A stretch of DNA of 64,000 bases from Bradyrhizobium daqingense (GTDB taxonomy: Bacteria; Pseudomonadota; Alphaproteobacteria; Rhizobiales; Xanthobacteraceae), in NCBI RefSeq assembly GCF_021044685.1, contig NZ_CP088014.1, positions 2,652,001-2,716,000 on the forward strand, written 5' to 3'. Positions 43,609 to 53,141 of the stretch are shown here, piece after piece. A model generated the notes under the pieces. It worked only from the letters and a program-made list of their open reading frames with translations, was not told where the DNA came from and did no database searches. Within the stretch, counting starts at the first letter, position 1. Each line of letters begins with the position of its first letter. The position numbers were made by a program, and so were the translations under genes.

Positions 43609-43697
43609 GCGCGGACGTCTACCGCAGTGCGGAAGAGCCGTCTTTTGCGTTTCCGCAGGTTCTTTGCCAAAACGCACGACGCCGCGGTCGGATCACC

Positions 43698-46600
43698 TCA
43701 AGCGGATTCGTGGGTCAATCCCGTCTCTGCGTTGGTCTGGGAAGGGCTGGGCGTTTCGCTCGCTTCCGCCGTGCGTCCAGTGAACCAGTTGCCGAGCCGA
43801 TCGAGATACAGATAGACCACGGGCGTCGTGTAAAGCGTCAGGATCTGCGAGAGCATCAGGCCGCCGACGATGGTGTAGCCGAGCGGCTGGCGCAATTCCG
43901 CGCCGGTGCCGGTGCCGAGCATCAGAGGTACGCCGCCAAGCAGTGCCGCCATCGTCGTCATCAGAATTGGACGGAAGCGGAGCGTACAGGCCTGGTAGAT
44001 CGCCTCCTCGGGGCTCAGCCCGTGCTGGCGCTCCACGTCGAGGGCGAAGTCGACCAGCATGATTCCGTTCTTCTTGACGATGCCGATCAGGAGAATGATC
44101 CCGATGATGGCGATGACGCTGAGGTCCGTGTGGACCGCGAGCAGCAGCAGCAGTGCGCCGATGCCGGCGGATGGCAGCGTCGACAGGATCGTGATCGGAT
44201 GGATCAGGCTCTCATAGAGCACGCCGAGAATGATGTAGATCACGATCAGTGCCGCCCCGATCAAAAGCGGCGTGCCTGATAGCGACGACTGGAACGCCTG
44301 CGCATTGCCCTGGAATGAGGTCGAGAGCGAAGCCGGCTTGCCGGTCTCCTTCTCGATCTTCTGGACCGCCGCCACGGCATCGCCGAGTGCAGCGCCGGGC
44401 CGCAGGTTGAACGAGATCGTGACGGAGGGAAACAGGCCCTGATGGTTGATCAGGATCGGCGCAGGCTCAATGACGCTGTGAACCAGCGTGCTGAGCGGGA
44501 CCTGCTGGCCGCTGGCCGAGTTCAGGTAGATGTCCTTGAGCGCCTCGGGGCCATACTGGAACTTGGGATTGACCTCCATCACGACGTGATATTGGTTCAG
44601 CGAGGTGAACATGGTGGAGACGATGCGCTGGCCGAAGGCGTCGTCGAGGGCGTTGTCGATCGTCGTCGGAAGGATGCCGAAGCTGGAGGCGACTTCGCGA
44701 TTGACGGTGACTTGCAGTCTCGGACCGGCATCGGCCTGATCGCTCGCGACGTCGGTGATGATGTCGAGCGCGCGGAGCTTCTCCAGGAAGATCGCCGACC
44801 AGTGGGTGAGCTCGTTGGAATCGGCGTCCGTCAACGTGTACTGATACTGCGCCTTCGACAGACGCGCGCCGATGGTGATGTCCTGGGCCGCCTGCATGTA
44901 GAGCGTGATGCCCTGGATGTGGGCGAGCTGCGGTCTCAGCCGGCTGATGATTTCGTCGGCGCTGGCCTTGCGTTCGGGCTTCGGCTTCAGGACGATGAAG
45001 ATGCGGCCCTGATTGAGCGTCGCCGTCGGGCCGCCAGGGCCGATATAGCTGGCCACCGACTGGATGGCCGGATCCTTCGAGAGGATGCCGACGATGGCCT
45101 GCTGGCGTTCGGACATGGCCGGGAAGGAGATGTCCTGGGCGGCCTCGGTGATGCCGACGATCTGCCCGGTGTCCTGCTGCGGGAAGAAGCCCTTGGGGAT
45201 GATGACGTAGAGATAGCCGGTCAGGGCGATCGTCGAGAGCATCACGAGCAGTGTCGCAAAGCGATGGCGCAGCACGACGCGAAGGCCCCGCGCATAGAGC
45301 GCAAGCAGGGCGTCGAAGCCGCACTCGAACAGGAGGTAAAGCCGGCCGTGCTTCCTGCGCGAATTGTCCTTCAGGAGGCGCGCGCACATCATCGGCGTCA
45401 GCGTGAGCGAGATGATCAGCGATAGCAGCAGCGAGGCCGTGATCGTGATGGCGAACTCCTGGAACAGCTTGCCGACATAGCCGCCCATCAGGAACAGCGG
45501 GATGAACACCGCGATCAGCGAGAAGGTGATCGAGACGATCGTGAAGCCGATCTCGCTGGAGCCCTTGAGCGCCGCCTCCATCGGCGTCATGCCCTGCTCG
45601 AGATGGCGGACGATGTTCTCGATGACCACCACGGCGTCGTCGACCACGAAGCCGACGGCGATCGACAGCGCCATCAGCGAGAGGTTGTCGAGGCTGTAGC
45701 CGAGCACATAGAGGATCGCGAATGTCCCGATCAGCGCCAGGGGAACGGTGATCGCCGGGATGACGGTGGCCCAGAAATTCCGCAGGAACAAGAATATGAC
45801 CATCACCACCAAGGCGACCGTCAGCAGCAGGGTGAACTGGACGTCGGAGACGGCGGCGCGGATGGTGGCGGTGCGATCGGCCGCGATCGTCACCTTGATC
45901 GCCGGCGGAACGGAGGCTTGCAGCTGCGGCAGCAGCTTCTTGACCCGGTCGACGGTCTCGATGACGTTGGCGCCGGGAACGCGTTGGACGGCCAGAATGA
46001 TGGCGGGGTCCTTGCCGTACCAGCCTGCGAGGAGATCGTTTTCGGGCGCTTCGATCGCGGTACCGACGTCGCGCAATCGCACCGGCGAGCCGTTGCGATA
46101 GGCGATGATGAGATCCTCATAGGCCGAGGGCTTGAGCAGCTGATCATTGGTGTTGAGCGTATACGTCACGCGCGGGCTGTTGAGCGTGCCCTTGGGCAGA
46201 TCGACATTGGCGCCGGCAATCACGTTGCGGACGTCTTCGAGGCCGATGCCGCGGGCGGCAAGCGCCTGCGGATTGACGCGGATGCGGATCGCGGGCTTCT
46301 GCTGGCCGCCAAGTCCGACGAGGCCCACGCCCGGAACCTGCGAGATCTTGGGCAGCAGGATGTTTTCTGCATAGGCGTCCACCGTGGTCAGCGGCAGCGA
46401 ATCCGAGGTCAGCGCGATCAGCATGATCGGCGTCTCCGCGGGATTCACCTTCCGGATCGTCGGCGGGTAGGGGATGTTCGGCGGCAGGAAGGGGCTGGCG
46501 GCGTTGATGGCGGCGAGCACATCGACGGCGGCGCTGTCCACCGTGCGCGAGAGCTCGAACTGCACCGTGAGCTGGGCGACGCCGAGGGCGCTGGACGAAG

Positions 46601-46841
46601 TGAGCTGGGTGACGCCCGGGATCTGGCTGAGCTGCTGTTCGAGGGGCGTCGCGAGAGATGAGGCGATGGTCCCTGGGTCTGCACCCGGCAATTGCGCCGA
46701 GATCTGGATCGTCGGGTAGTTGACGTTCGGGAGCGCGCCGACCGGCAGCAAGGGATAGGCCGCAAGGCCGAGCAACAGCAGGCCTGCCATCAGCAGGGCG
46801 GTTGCAATCGGCCGCAGGATGAAGGGCGCAGAGAGGTTCAT
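43698..46841 (-). CDS. RND efflux permease (MdtB/C-like)
   Basis: 1047 residues. An inner-membrane proton-driven pump with the N-terminal helix ILRPIATALLMAGLLLLGL, and the proton-relay segment VVDDAVVVIENIVRH near residue 400. Two large periplasmic loops and two helix bundles are present. The sequence is closest in style to the MdtB/MdtC/HAE1 group, but only one permease is encoded. Its start overlaps the adaptor stop by 4 bases. No outer-membrane channel gene is adjacent. Substrate unknown. With the plus-strand pump at 10998, this gives two RND systems in the window. Confidence 0.93.
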   Translation of the reverse strand: MNLSAPFILRPIATALLMAGLLLLGLAAYPLLPVGALPNVNYPTIQISAQLPGADPGTIASSLATPLEQQLSQIPGVTQLTSSSALGVAQLTVQFELSRTVDSAAVDVLAAINAASPFLPPNIPYPPTIRKVNPAETPIMLIALTSDSLPLTTVDAYAENILLPKISQVPGVGLVGLGGQQKPAIRIRVNPQALAARGIGLEDVRNVIAGANVDLPKGTLNSPRVTYTLNTNDQLLKPSAYEDLIIAYRNGSPVRLRDVGTAIEAPENDLLAGWYGKDPAIILAVQRVPGANVIETVDRVKKLLPQLQASVPPAIKVTIAADRTATIRAAVSDVQFTLLLTVALVVMVIFLFLRNFWATVIPAITVPLALIGTFAILYVLGYSLDNLSLMALSIAVGFVVDDAVVVIENIVRHLEQGMTPMEAALKGSSEIGFTIVSITFSLIAVFIPLFLMGGYVGKLFQEFAITITASLLLSLIISLTLTPMMCARLLKDNSRRKHGRLYLLFECGFDALLALYARGLRVVLRHRFATLLVMLSTIALTGYLYVIIPKGFFPQQDTGQIVGITEAAQDISFPAMSERQQAIVGILSKDPAIQSVASYIGPGGPTATLNQGRIFIVLKPKPERKASADEIISRLRPQLAHIQGITLYMQAAQDITIGARLSKAQYQYTLTDADSNELTHWSAIFLEKLRALDIITDVASDQADAGPRLQVTVNREVASSFGILPTTIDNALDDAFGQRIVSTMFTSLNQYHVVMEVNPKFQYGPEALKDIYLNSASGQQVPLSTLVHSVIEPAPILINHQGLFPSVTISFNLRPGAALGDAVAAVQKIEKETGKPASLSTSFQGNAQAFQSSLSGTPLLIGAALIVIYIILGVLYESLIHPITILSTLPSAGIGALLLLLAVHTDLSVIAIIGIILLIGIVKKNGIMLVDFALDVERQHGLSPEEAIYQACTLRFRPILMTTMAALLGGVPLMLGTGTGAELRQPLGYTIVGGLMLSQILTLYTTPVVYLYLDRLGNWFTGRTAEASETPSPSQTNAETGLTHESA

Positions 46842-48013
46842 GGGATTGCGTCCTGCACGGCGCTCTGCAGGTCCGCCTCACGCGCGGCCTTGCCGTGCAG
46901 TTCGTGAACGCGACTTCCCTCGGTGAGCCGGTATTGACCGTCGACCACGACGACGTCGCCCGATTTCAGCCCCTGGTCGATCAGCGCCTGACCATCGCTG
47001 ATCTGCGCGACGTGAACCGGTCGCAAGGCGACCGTCTGGTCAGGGGACACCACATAAACGTAGCTGCCGTTCGGGCCCTGCTGGACCGCCGAGCCGGCCA
47101 CTGTCAGCGCATCCTTCCGCACCTCCAGCAGCAGACGCGCGTTGACGAGCTGCCCCGGCCACAGTCGGTGCTCACGGTTGGGAAATTCCGCCTTGAGCTG
47201 GACGGTGCCCGTCGTTCCCGCGATCTCGTTGTTGACCAGCAGCAGCTTGCCTTCGTCCAGCTTCATCTTGTTGTCCTGGCTGTAGGCGATGACCTTCAGC
47301 GTGCCCTTGGCGGCGTGCTCCTGGATCAACGGCAGGTCTGTCTGCGGCAAGGTGAAGAGTAGCGAGATCGGCTCGATCTGGGTGACGACGACGAGGCCAT
47401 TGGGATCGGTCGGATGGATCACGTTGCCGACGTCGATCTGGCGGACGCCGGTGATGCCGGGGATGGCCGAGGTCAGGCGCGTGTAGCTGAGCTGGACGTT
47501 GGCCTGGTCGATCTGCGCCTGGTCGGCCTTCACGGCTGCCTTGAGCTGAGCTACCTGGGCCGTCTGGGTGTCGATCAATTGCGGCGTCGCATAGCCCTTG
47601 TCGCCGAGCTTGTTGTAGCGCGAGAGATTGGCCTCGGCGTTCGCGAGCTGCGCCTGGTCCCTGTCGCGATTGGCGGTCAGCTGCTCGATCTGAGCCTCAT
47701 AGGGGCGCGGATCGATCTGGGCGAGCAGGTCGCCGGCCTTGACGGCCTGTCCCTCGGTGAAGGCGATCTTGACGATCTGCCCCTGGATCTGGCTGCGCAC
47801 CACGTCGGTGTTGTAGGCGATCACCGTGCCGATGCCGCTCAGATCGATCGGAACGTCCCTGCCCGTGACGGCGGCAGCGACCACCGGCACGGCAGCGGGC
47901 ATCGAAACGGGCATGGCCGCCACCACCGGCTTGCGGTCCGCGAAGAACCACAAACCTGATCCGGCGCCGATGGCGGCGAAAGCGACGAGCGCAATGGTGA
48001 GGGGGCGTTTCAC
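46838..48013 (-). CDS. RND periplasmic adaptor (MdtA-like, HlyD/MFP family)
   Basis: 391 residues from GTG 48013. Begins with the membrane or signal segment KRPLTIALVAFAAIGAGSGL, then VVAAAVTGRDVPIDLSGIGT, a hairpin region rich in Gln/Ala, and a lipoyl-type half with GQIVKIAFTEGQAVKAGD. The GTG is preceded by AGGAT 7 bases upstream. The longer open frame to 48682 is not needed. It overlaps the pump gene by 4 bases. It links the pump to the outer membrane. Confidence 0.9.
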   Translation of the reverse strand: MKRPLTIALVAFAAIGAGSGLWFFADRKPVVAAMPVSMPAAVPVVAAAVTGRDVPIDLSGIGTVIAYNTDVVRSQIQGQIVKIAFTEGQAVKAGDLLAQIDPRPYEAQIEQLTANRDRDQAQLANAEANLSRYNKLGDKGYATPQLIDTQTAQVAQLKAAVKADQAQIDQANVQLSYTRLTSAIPGITGVRQIDVGNVIHPTDPNGLVVVTQIEPISLLFTLPQTDLPLIQEHAAKGTLKVIAYSQDNKMKLDEGKLLLVNNEIAGTTGTVQLKAEFPNREHRLWPGQLVNARLLLEVRKDALTVAGSAVQQGPNGSYVYVVSPDQTVALRPVHVAQISDGQALIDQGLKSGDVVVVDGQYRLTEGSRVHELHGKAAREADLQSAVQDAIP

Positions 48014-48033
48014 GGTGATGATCCTCGATGATG

Positions 48034-48585
48034 TCAGGGAAGGCCCGCGCCGTTGATCGACGGCATGCCGTTGATCGAGGTCGTGCTGTCGGTAGGGGCG
48101 GGGCTTGGCACTGGAACGGACGGGCTGATTCCGGCACCGCCGAGCTCGGTGGCGCCCAATGGAATTCCGACGCGTCCGACCGTGGTTGGCGAGGACAGCG
48201 GCAACGGAGTGGTCATGTTGCCGGTGCAAGCAGTCGACGAGGTGCCGGCAAATCCGCCACCATCGAATAATGCGCCTGGCGAAGCGGAATTTGCCGATGT
48301 CGGACAGTTCGTCATGTCTTGCCCGGGATTGAGTGGCGAAGTGCCGGGCGTTGCAATCTCGGTCGATCCCAGCGGGATACCCACGGGCCGGGTCGATTGC
48401 GTGTTGAGCGGCGACGTCGGAAGCATCCCGGGGGAGGGTTGCATTCCCGGCATCGCCGTCTGAGCGATTGCCGCAGCCGACACGAGCCAAAGGCCGGCTG
48501 CGAGCAGCATGCCTGGACGCATCGCGGCGAGCCGGTGCGATCCTGATGTCCCTACGACATGGTTCGGTGAATGCTGGTCCCGCAT
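48034..48585 (-). CDS. Exported Pro/Ser/Thr/Gly-rich protein with internal repeats, next to the second RND operon
   Basis: About 183 residues from ATG 48585, or 162 from ATG 48522. The signal peptide (MLLAAGLWLVSAAAI, then AQ) is followed by a low-complexity mature part. The unit VGIPLGSTEIATPGTSP recurs as VGIPLGATELGGAGISP. Cys are few (TNCPTSA, STACTGN). In composition and gene position it matches the protein at 15452-16156, beside the other RND system. It lies 20 bases upstream of the adaptor and is probably in the same operon. Function unknown. Confidence 0.65.
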   Translation of the reverse strand: MRDQHSPNHVVGTSGSHRLAAMRPGMLLAAGLWLVSAAAIAQTAMPGMQPSPGMLPTSPLNTQSTRPVGIPLGSTEIATPGTSPLNPGQDMTNCPTSANSASPGALFDGGGFAGTSSTACTGNMTTPLPLSSPTTVGRVGIPLGATELGGAGISPSVPVPSPAPTDSTTSINGMPSINGAGLP

Positions 48586-48781
48586 GGACGATTGCTCCGG
48601 CTGAATGCCGTCGAACCTTAGAAAGGTGTGCGAGCGCGGGTATTTCCAGAAAGCACGTCCCACTCCCGGCCTGCACGAACACAAGAGGTGTTTGCGTTCG
48701 GACGGCTGCGCCCTCTGTCGCACGATCAAGCGGCCGCGCGGCATTGGCAGCAGCGCGGCGTGGTTCTAACTTTTGCTTTCG

Positions 48782-49123
48782 CTATCTCAGAATGGCCCGC
48801 GCGTGGGCCAGTTCCCGGCGACACGCGCGCATGTCACCGATGTGATCGGCGGCACGAGCACGATCAAGCGAATCCAACGCAACCGTGAAATCGACGCCGT
48901 CACCGCTCTCGGCTTCGGCAAGGGAGCGGGGCGTCGGCTGATGGCTGCGCAGCGCGTTCAGGCTCTCCGGCTTCCAGCCGTGGGAGCCGGCATCCTTCTC
49001 AATGGCACGATCCAGCTGCACCTGAGTGCGAGCAATCTCGTCTGCGCAGGTGCCTGCAAGGGCCGACGATGCGGCGCACAGCAGAATGAGAAGTGCGATA
49101 GGGAATTTTGCGGTGGATGTCAT
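48782..49123 (-). CDS. Small exported protein
   Basis: 113 residues from ATG 49123. The signal peptide is MTSTAKFPIALLILLCAASS ending in ALA. The mature part starts GTCADEIARTQVQLDRAI and has a second Cys in MRACRRELAHA. The mature sequence is predicted helical. AGGAT lies about 7 bases before the ATG. The longer open frame to 49288 is unlikely. It is divergent from the alpha/beta hydrolase at 49306. Probably a rhizobial family of unknown role. Confidence 0.68.
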   Translation of the reverse strand: MTSTAKFPIALLILLCAASSALAGTCADEIARTQVQLDRAIEKDAGSHGWKPESLNALRSHQPTPRSLAEAESGDGVDFTVALDSLDRARAADHIGDMRACRRELAHARAILR

Positions 49124-49305
49124 CGGTTCGATCCTGTGCATGCGGGATGCGCGCATAGCTAGGTCGCGTTCTCGAGAATCGCGAGGGATCATTGCCACGA
49201 TCGATGTGTCCGGGCGTGCGAAGTGGCAAGGACAGTTATTTGCGGAAATACGTGGGACCGGTCTCGACCTAGTGTCGCACCATTCCAACCCGGAGTGATC
49301 CCGAC

Positions 49306-50091
49306 ATGAAACCTCATAGCGCCTGCCTCGCCTTCGCCGCCGCCCTTTCGCTGTTCGCGACCGTCGACACGGCGCGCGCGGAGCCCCTGAAGAACATCGT
49401 CCTGGTGCACGGCGCCTGGGTGGATGCGTCCGGCTGGAAGCCGGTCTACGAGATCCTGACCAAGGAAGGCTTCCACGTCACCATGGTCCAGGAACCGGAA
49501 ACGTCGTTCGCCGATGACGTCACGGCGGCGAAGCGGATTCTCGATCTCCAGAACGGCCCGACGCTTCTCGTCGGCCACAGCTACGGCGGCTCGATCATCA
49601 CCGAAGCAGGCGTTCATCCGAGCGTCGTCGGCCTCGTCTACGTCGCCGCGCACGCCCCCGACGTCGGCGAGGACGAATCGGCGCTGGGCAAGAAGACGCC
49701 GAGCGTGCTTGGAAAGACCGAAGGCGTCATCAAGGTCACGCCCGACAAGTTCACCTATCTTGATCCCGTGCAATTCCCAAAGCTGTTCGCGCCCGATCTG
49801 CCGCGTGAGCGCGCCGAGTTCGTCGCACGCTCCCAGGTTCCGGCTGCGGCACAGGTGTTCAGCACGCCGCTCACGGCGGCGGCGTGGAAGACCAAGCCGA
49901 GCTGGGGCATCGTTGCCGGCAGCGACCAGATCATCAATCCCGATCTGGAGCGCTGGTACTACGAGCGTGCCAAGAGCCACACCACCGTCATCCCGGGCGC
50001 GAGCCACTCCGTCTACGAGTCGCATCCCAAGGAAGTGGCAGCCGTCATCACGCGGGCCGCACGCAGCCTTGATCAGCAGGCCGCGCGCTGA
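49306..50091 (+). CDS. Exported alpha/beta hydrolase
   Basis: 261 residues with a signal peptide (CLAFAAALSLFATVDTARA). The mature protein begins EPLKNIVLVHGAWVDASGW, giving the oxyanion HG motif. The nucleophile elbow is GHSYGGSI; a C-terminal HS(V)YESHP supplies the catalytic His, and an acidic residue in AGSDQI completes the triad. Such proteins hydrolyse esters or related bonds; the substrate is unknown. CGGAG precedes the start. A GC-rich hairpin follows at 50138. Confidence 0.88.
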   Translation: MKPHSACLAFAAALSLFATVDTARAEPLKNIVLVHGAWVDASGWKPVYEILTKEGFHVTMVQEPETSFADDVTAAKRILDLQNGPTLLVGHSYGGSIITEAGVHPSVVGLVYVAAHAPDVGEDESALGKKTPSVLGKTEGVIKVTPDKFTYLDPVQFPKLFAPDLPRERAEFVARSQVPAAAQVFSTPLTAAAWKTKPSWGIVAGSDQIINPDLERWYYERAKSHTTVIPGASHSVYESHPKEVAAVITRAARSLDQQAAR

Positions 50092-50137
50092 TGACCTATT
50101 TTGCCGGTCCTGACGCACGGCCGGCGAAGGGAAGGAC

Positions 50138-50161
50138 GGCGGGAGAGACAGCACTCCCGCC
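50138..50161. terminator. Terminator-like hairpin before mdcA
   Basis: GGCGGGAG (50138-50145) and CTCCCGCC (50154-50161) form an 8-base GC stem with an 8-base loop. It lies between the hydrolase stop (50091) and mdcA. There is no T tract, so termination is plausible but unproved. Confidence 0.45.
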
Positions 50162-50235
50162 GGCCTGACTGCCTATCCCGAAAGTTTCCATCAACCGATT
50201 GAGACGACCGGCGCCAGTCGCGAGGAGCAAAGGCC

Positions 50236-51882
50236 ATGACGAGCTGGCAGAACAACCGCGTGGCGCGTGATGCCCGCATCGCAGCGGGCGCCGCGTTGGC
50301 CCGTGGCAAGGTCGTTGAAGCCCGGGACGCCACCCGCCTGCTCGAGGCTGTGCTCCGGTCCGGTGACCGGGTCTGCCTGGAGGGCGATAACCAGAAGCAG
50401 GCCGATCTGCTCAGCCGCGCGCTGCTCGCCGTCGATCGCTCCAAGGTCAACGATCTGCACATGGTGCAGTCAGGCGTCGTTCTCCCGGAGCATCTGGACC
50501 TGTTCGACCGAGGTGTCGCGAAGAAGCTCGACTATGCCTATTCCGGGCCGCAATCGGCCCGCATCGCGCGCATGCTTTTCGGCGGCAAGATCGAGCTGGG
50601 CGCAGTTCATACCTATCTCGAACTGTTCGCCCGCTACTTCATCGATCTGACGCCGCATGTTGCGCTGATCGCCGCCGCCAGCGCCGATCGCGAGGGGAAC
50701 CTCTATACCGGCCCCAATACCGAGGACACGCCGACCGTCGTGGAGGCGACGGCCTTCAAGGACGGCGTCGTGATCGCCCAAGTCAACGAGATCGTCGACC
50801 AGGTTCCGCGGGTGGACATCCCTGCGGACCGCGTCCATTTCATCGTCAAATCGGACAAGCCCTTCTTCGTGGAGCCATTGTTTACCCGCGATCCGGCCGC
50901 GATCACCGAAGGCCAGATCCTCACTGCGATGCTCGCGATCAAGGGCGTCTATGCGCCCTATGGCGTGCAGCGGCTCAATCACGGCATCGGCTTCAGCACG
51001 GCCGCGATCGAGCTCTTGCTGCCGACTTACGGCGAGCGGTTAGGACTGAAGGGCAGGATCGCGACGCATTTCGCCCTGAATCCGCATCCCGCGCTGATTC
51101 CTGCGATCGAGTCTGGTTGGGTCCGGCAGATCCACTCCTTCGGCTCGGAGGTCGGCATGGACGACTACATCCGCGCCCGATCCGACGTCTATTTCACCGG
51201 CCCCGACGGTTCGCTGCGGTCCAACCGCGCCTTTTGCCAGACCGCCGGGCTCTATGCCTGCGACATGTTCATCGGCTCGACGCTGCAGATCGATCTGCAG
51301 GGAAATTCGTCGACCGTCACCGCCTCACGCATCGCCGGATTCGGCGGCGCGCCGAACATGGGGGCGGATGCGCGCGGTCGGCGCCACCCGAGCGAGCCCT
51401 GGCTGAAGGCCGGGGCGGAGGCCGATCCCGACGGCTCGGCCCTGATGCGCCGCGGCCGCAAGCTGGTGGTGCAGATTGGCGAGACTTTTGGCGACAAGAA
51501 CGTACCGCTGTTCGTCGAGAAGCTCGATGCGATCGAGCTTGCGGAGAAGCTGAAGCTCGATCTCGCGCCAGTCATGATCTATGGGGACGACGTCACGCAC
51601 ATCGTCACTGAAGAGGGCGTGGCCAACCTCCTGCTTTGCCGCACCGCGCTGGAGCGCGAGCAGGCGATCCGCGGTGTCGCCGGCTACACCGACGTCGGCC
51701 GAAGGCGGGATCATGCCATGGTGGCGCGTCTGCGCGAGTGCGGCGTGATCTGCCGCCCGGAGGATCTCGGCATCAATCCGCTCGATGCGGACCGCAGCCT
51801 GCTGGCGGCGCGGTCGATCAGGGATCTCGTACGCTGGTCGGGCGGGCTCTATGCGCCGCCATCGAAGTTCAGGAACTGGTGA
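50236..51882 (+). CDS. mdcA: Malonate decarboxylase alpha subunit
   Basis: 548 residues. MdcA transfers the acyl-carrier-protein thiol between acetyl and malonyl groups (acetyl-S-ACP:malonate ACP transferase). Its CoA-transferase-like fold is supported by stretches such as RLNHGIGFSTAAIELLLPTYG and FGGAPNMGADARG. AGGAG precedes the ATG. It heads the operon mdcA-C-D-E-G-B-F-H, all plus strand with short gaps or overlaps. The system decarboxylates malonate to acetate in the cytosol. Length is typical (about 550). Confidence 0.95.
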   Translation: MTSWQNNRVARDARIAAGAALARGKVVEARDATRLLEAVLRSGDRVCLEGDNQKQADLLSRALLAVDRSKVNDLHMVQSGVVLPEHLDLFDRGVAKKLDYAYSGPQSARIARMLFGGKIELGAVHTYLELFARYFIDLTPHVALIAAASADREGNLYTGPNTEDTPTVVEATAFKDGVVIAQVNEIVDQVPRVDIPADRVHFIVKSDKPFFVEPLFTRDPAAITEGQILTAMLAIKGVYAPYGVQRLNHGIGFSTAAIELLLPTYGERLGLKGRIATHFALNPHPALIPAIESGWVRQIHSFGSEVGMDDYIRARSDVYFTGPDGSLRSNRAFCQTAGLYACDMFIGSTLQIDLQGNSSTVTASRIAGFGGAPNMGADARGRRHPSEPWLKAGAEADPDGSALMRRGRKLVVQIGETFGDKNVPLFVEKLDAIELAEKLKLDLAPVMIYGDDVTHIVTEEGVANLLLCRTALEREQAIRGVAGYTDVGRRRDHAMVARLRECGVICRPEDLGINPLDADRSLLAARSIRDLVRWSGGLYAPPSKFRNW

Positions 51883-51891
51883 GGACGGATC

Positions 51892-52209
51892 ATGGAAGAT
51901 CTCAGCTTTCAACACCAGGTTCGCGCCCGTGCGGATGGCACTAGGCAGAGCGCCCTTGTCGGCGTAGTCGCCTCGGGCAATCTGGAAGTGCTGGTCGAGC
52001 GCGTGTTGCCGGATGCGCAATGCTCCGTCGTGGTCAGGACCGCGGCAGTTGGCTTCGGCGACGTCTGGACCGCCGTTGTCGACGACTTCGTCGAGCGCTT
52101 TTCGCCTGGCGGACTGAAGTTCTCGATCAACGACGGCGGCGCGCGTCCCGACACGGTCTCGCTTCGGTTGGCGCAGGCGGTGCGACTGATCGCGGAGAAC
52201 GGCCAATGA
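51892..52209 (+). CDS. mdcC: Malonate decarboxylase acyl carrier protein
   Basis: 105 residues. This is the delta subunit (ACP) that carries the phosphoribosyl-dephospho-CoA group. The site is S28 in VASGNLEVLVE; the family motif is SG(D/N)LEVL. ATG 51892 lies 9 bases after mdcA. Its stop overlaps the next start (ATGA at 52206). The prosthetic group would be made by MdcB and attached by MdcG, both encoded below. Confidence 0.93.
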   Translation: MEDLSFQHQVRARADGTRQSALVGVVASGNLEVLVERVLPDAQCSVVVRTAAVGFGDVWTAVVDDFVERFSPGGLKFSINDGGARPDTVSLRLAQAVRLIAENGQ

Positions 52210-53141
52210 TTGCCACGAAGGACATTGCGCCGGCCGAACGGGCCCGCAGCACCAGCTTCAATGAGGCGTCGGCGCGCACACGGCTGGAGCTGCTGCTCGA
52301 TGCCGGCAGCCTCGTCGAGTTCATCGGGCCGGAGCAGCGCGAGATCAGTCCGCATCTGAAGATATTCGATCTGCCCGAGCAGTTCGACGACGGCATCGTC
52401 ATCGGCCACGGCCGCCTGGATGGCGCGCCGGTGTTCGTCGCCGCGCAGGAAGGACGCTTCATGGGCGGCGCCTTCGGCGAAGTGCACGGCGCCAAGCTGA
52501 CTGGGCTGCTGCGCGCGGCGCGCGAGATCGGCACGATCCCGGTCCTCATCCTGTTCGACACCGGCGGCGTCCGCTTGCAGGAGGCCAATGCCGGCGAGCT
52601 CGCCATCGCCGAGATCATGCGCGCGGTGATGGAGGCACGAAACGCCGGCGTGAAAATCATCGGCCTGATCGGCGGGCGCTCCGGCTGCTATGGCGGCGGC
52701 GGCCTGATCGCCGGCTGCTGCTCCGCGCTCGCCGTGTCGGAGCCCGGGCGCATCGCGGTCTCGGGCCCCGAGGTGATCGAGACCAATCGCGGCGTCGAGG
52801 AGTTCGACTCGCGCGACCGGGCGCTGGTCTGGCGCACCATGGGCGGCAAGCATCGGCGGCTGCTCGGCGCGGCCGATGTCTTTGCCGACGACACGGTGCA
52901 GGATTTTCGCGAGGCCGCGCTCGAACTAATCGGCTCGATCGGGGCCTTCGATCTCGATCGGCTGAAAGCAGAGCAGGTGCGGCTTGCGGACCGGTTGCGC
53001 CGCTTCGGTGCTTGCGAGGACGCCATCGACATCTGGACCGCCGAAGGCATTGCGCATGCAGAGGCGGTGCCGGAATTGCCGGCCGATCAGTTCATTGCGC
53101 TTGCCAACAGGATCGGGAGGGCCAGCCGTGACGCTCGATGA
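52206..53141 (+). CDS. mdcD: Malonate decarboxylase beta subunit
   Basis: 311 residues. The carboxyltransferase-like beta subunit forms the decarboxylase with the gamma subunit. FDTGGVRLQEANAGELAIAE and GRSGCYGGGGLIAGCCSALA are conserved MdcD segments. ATG 52206 overlaps the mdcC stop. Its 3' end overlaps mdcE by 14 bases. Confidence 0.94.
   Translation: MIATKDIAPAERARSTSFNEASARTRLELLLDAGSLVEFIGPEQREISPHLKIFDLPEQFDDGIVIGHGRLDGAPVFVAAQEGRFMGGAFGEVHGAKLTGLLRAAREIGTIPVLILFDTGGVRLQEANAGELAIAEIMRAVMEARNAGVKIIGLIGGRSGCYGGGGLIAGCCSALAVSEPGRIAVSGPEVIETNRGVEEFDSRDRALVWRTMGGKHRRLLGAADVFADDTVQDFREAALELIGSIGAFDLDRLKAEQVRLADRLRRFGACEDAIDIWTAEGIAHAEAVPELPADQFIALANRIGRASRDAR

Noticed and set aside
45603..46661. 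352-residue plus-strand open frame
   Set aside because: Antisense to the RND pump; Asp/Arg/Gly-rich shadow.
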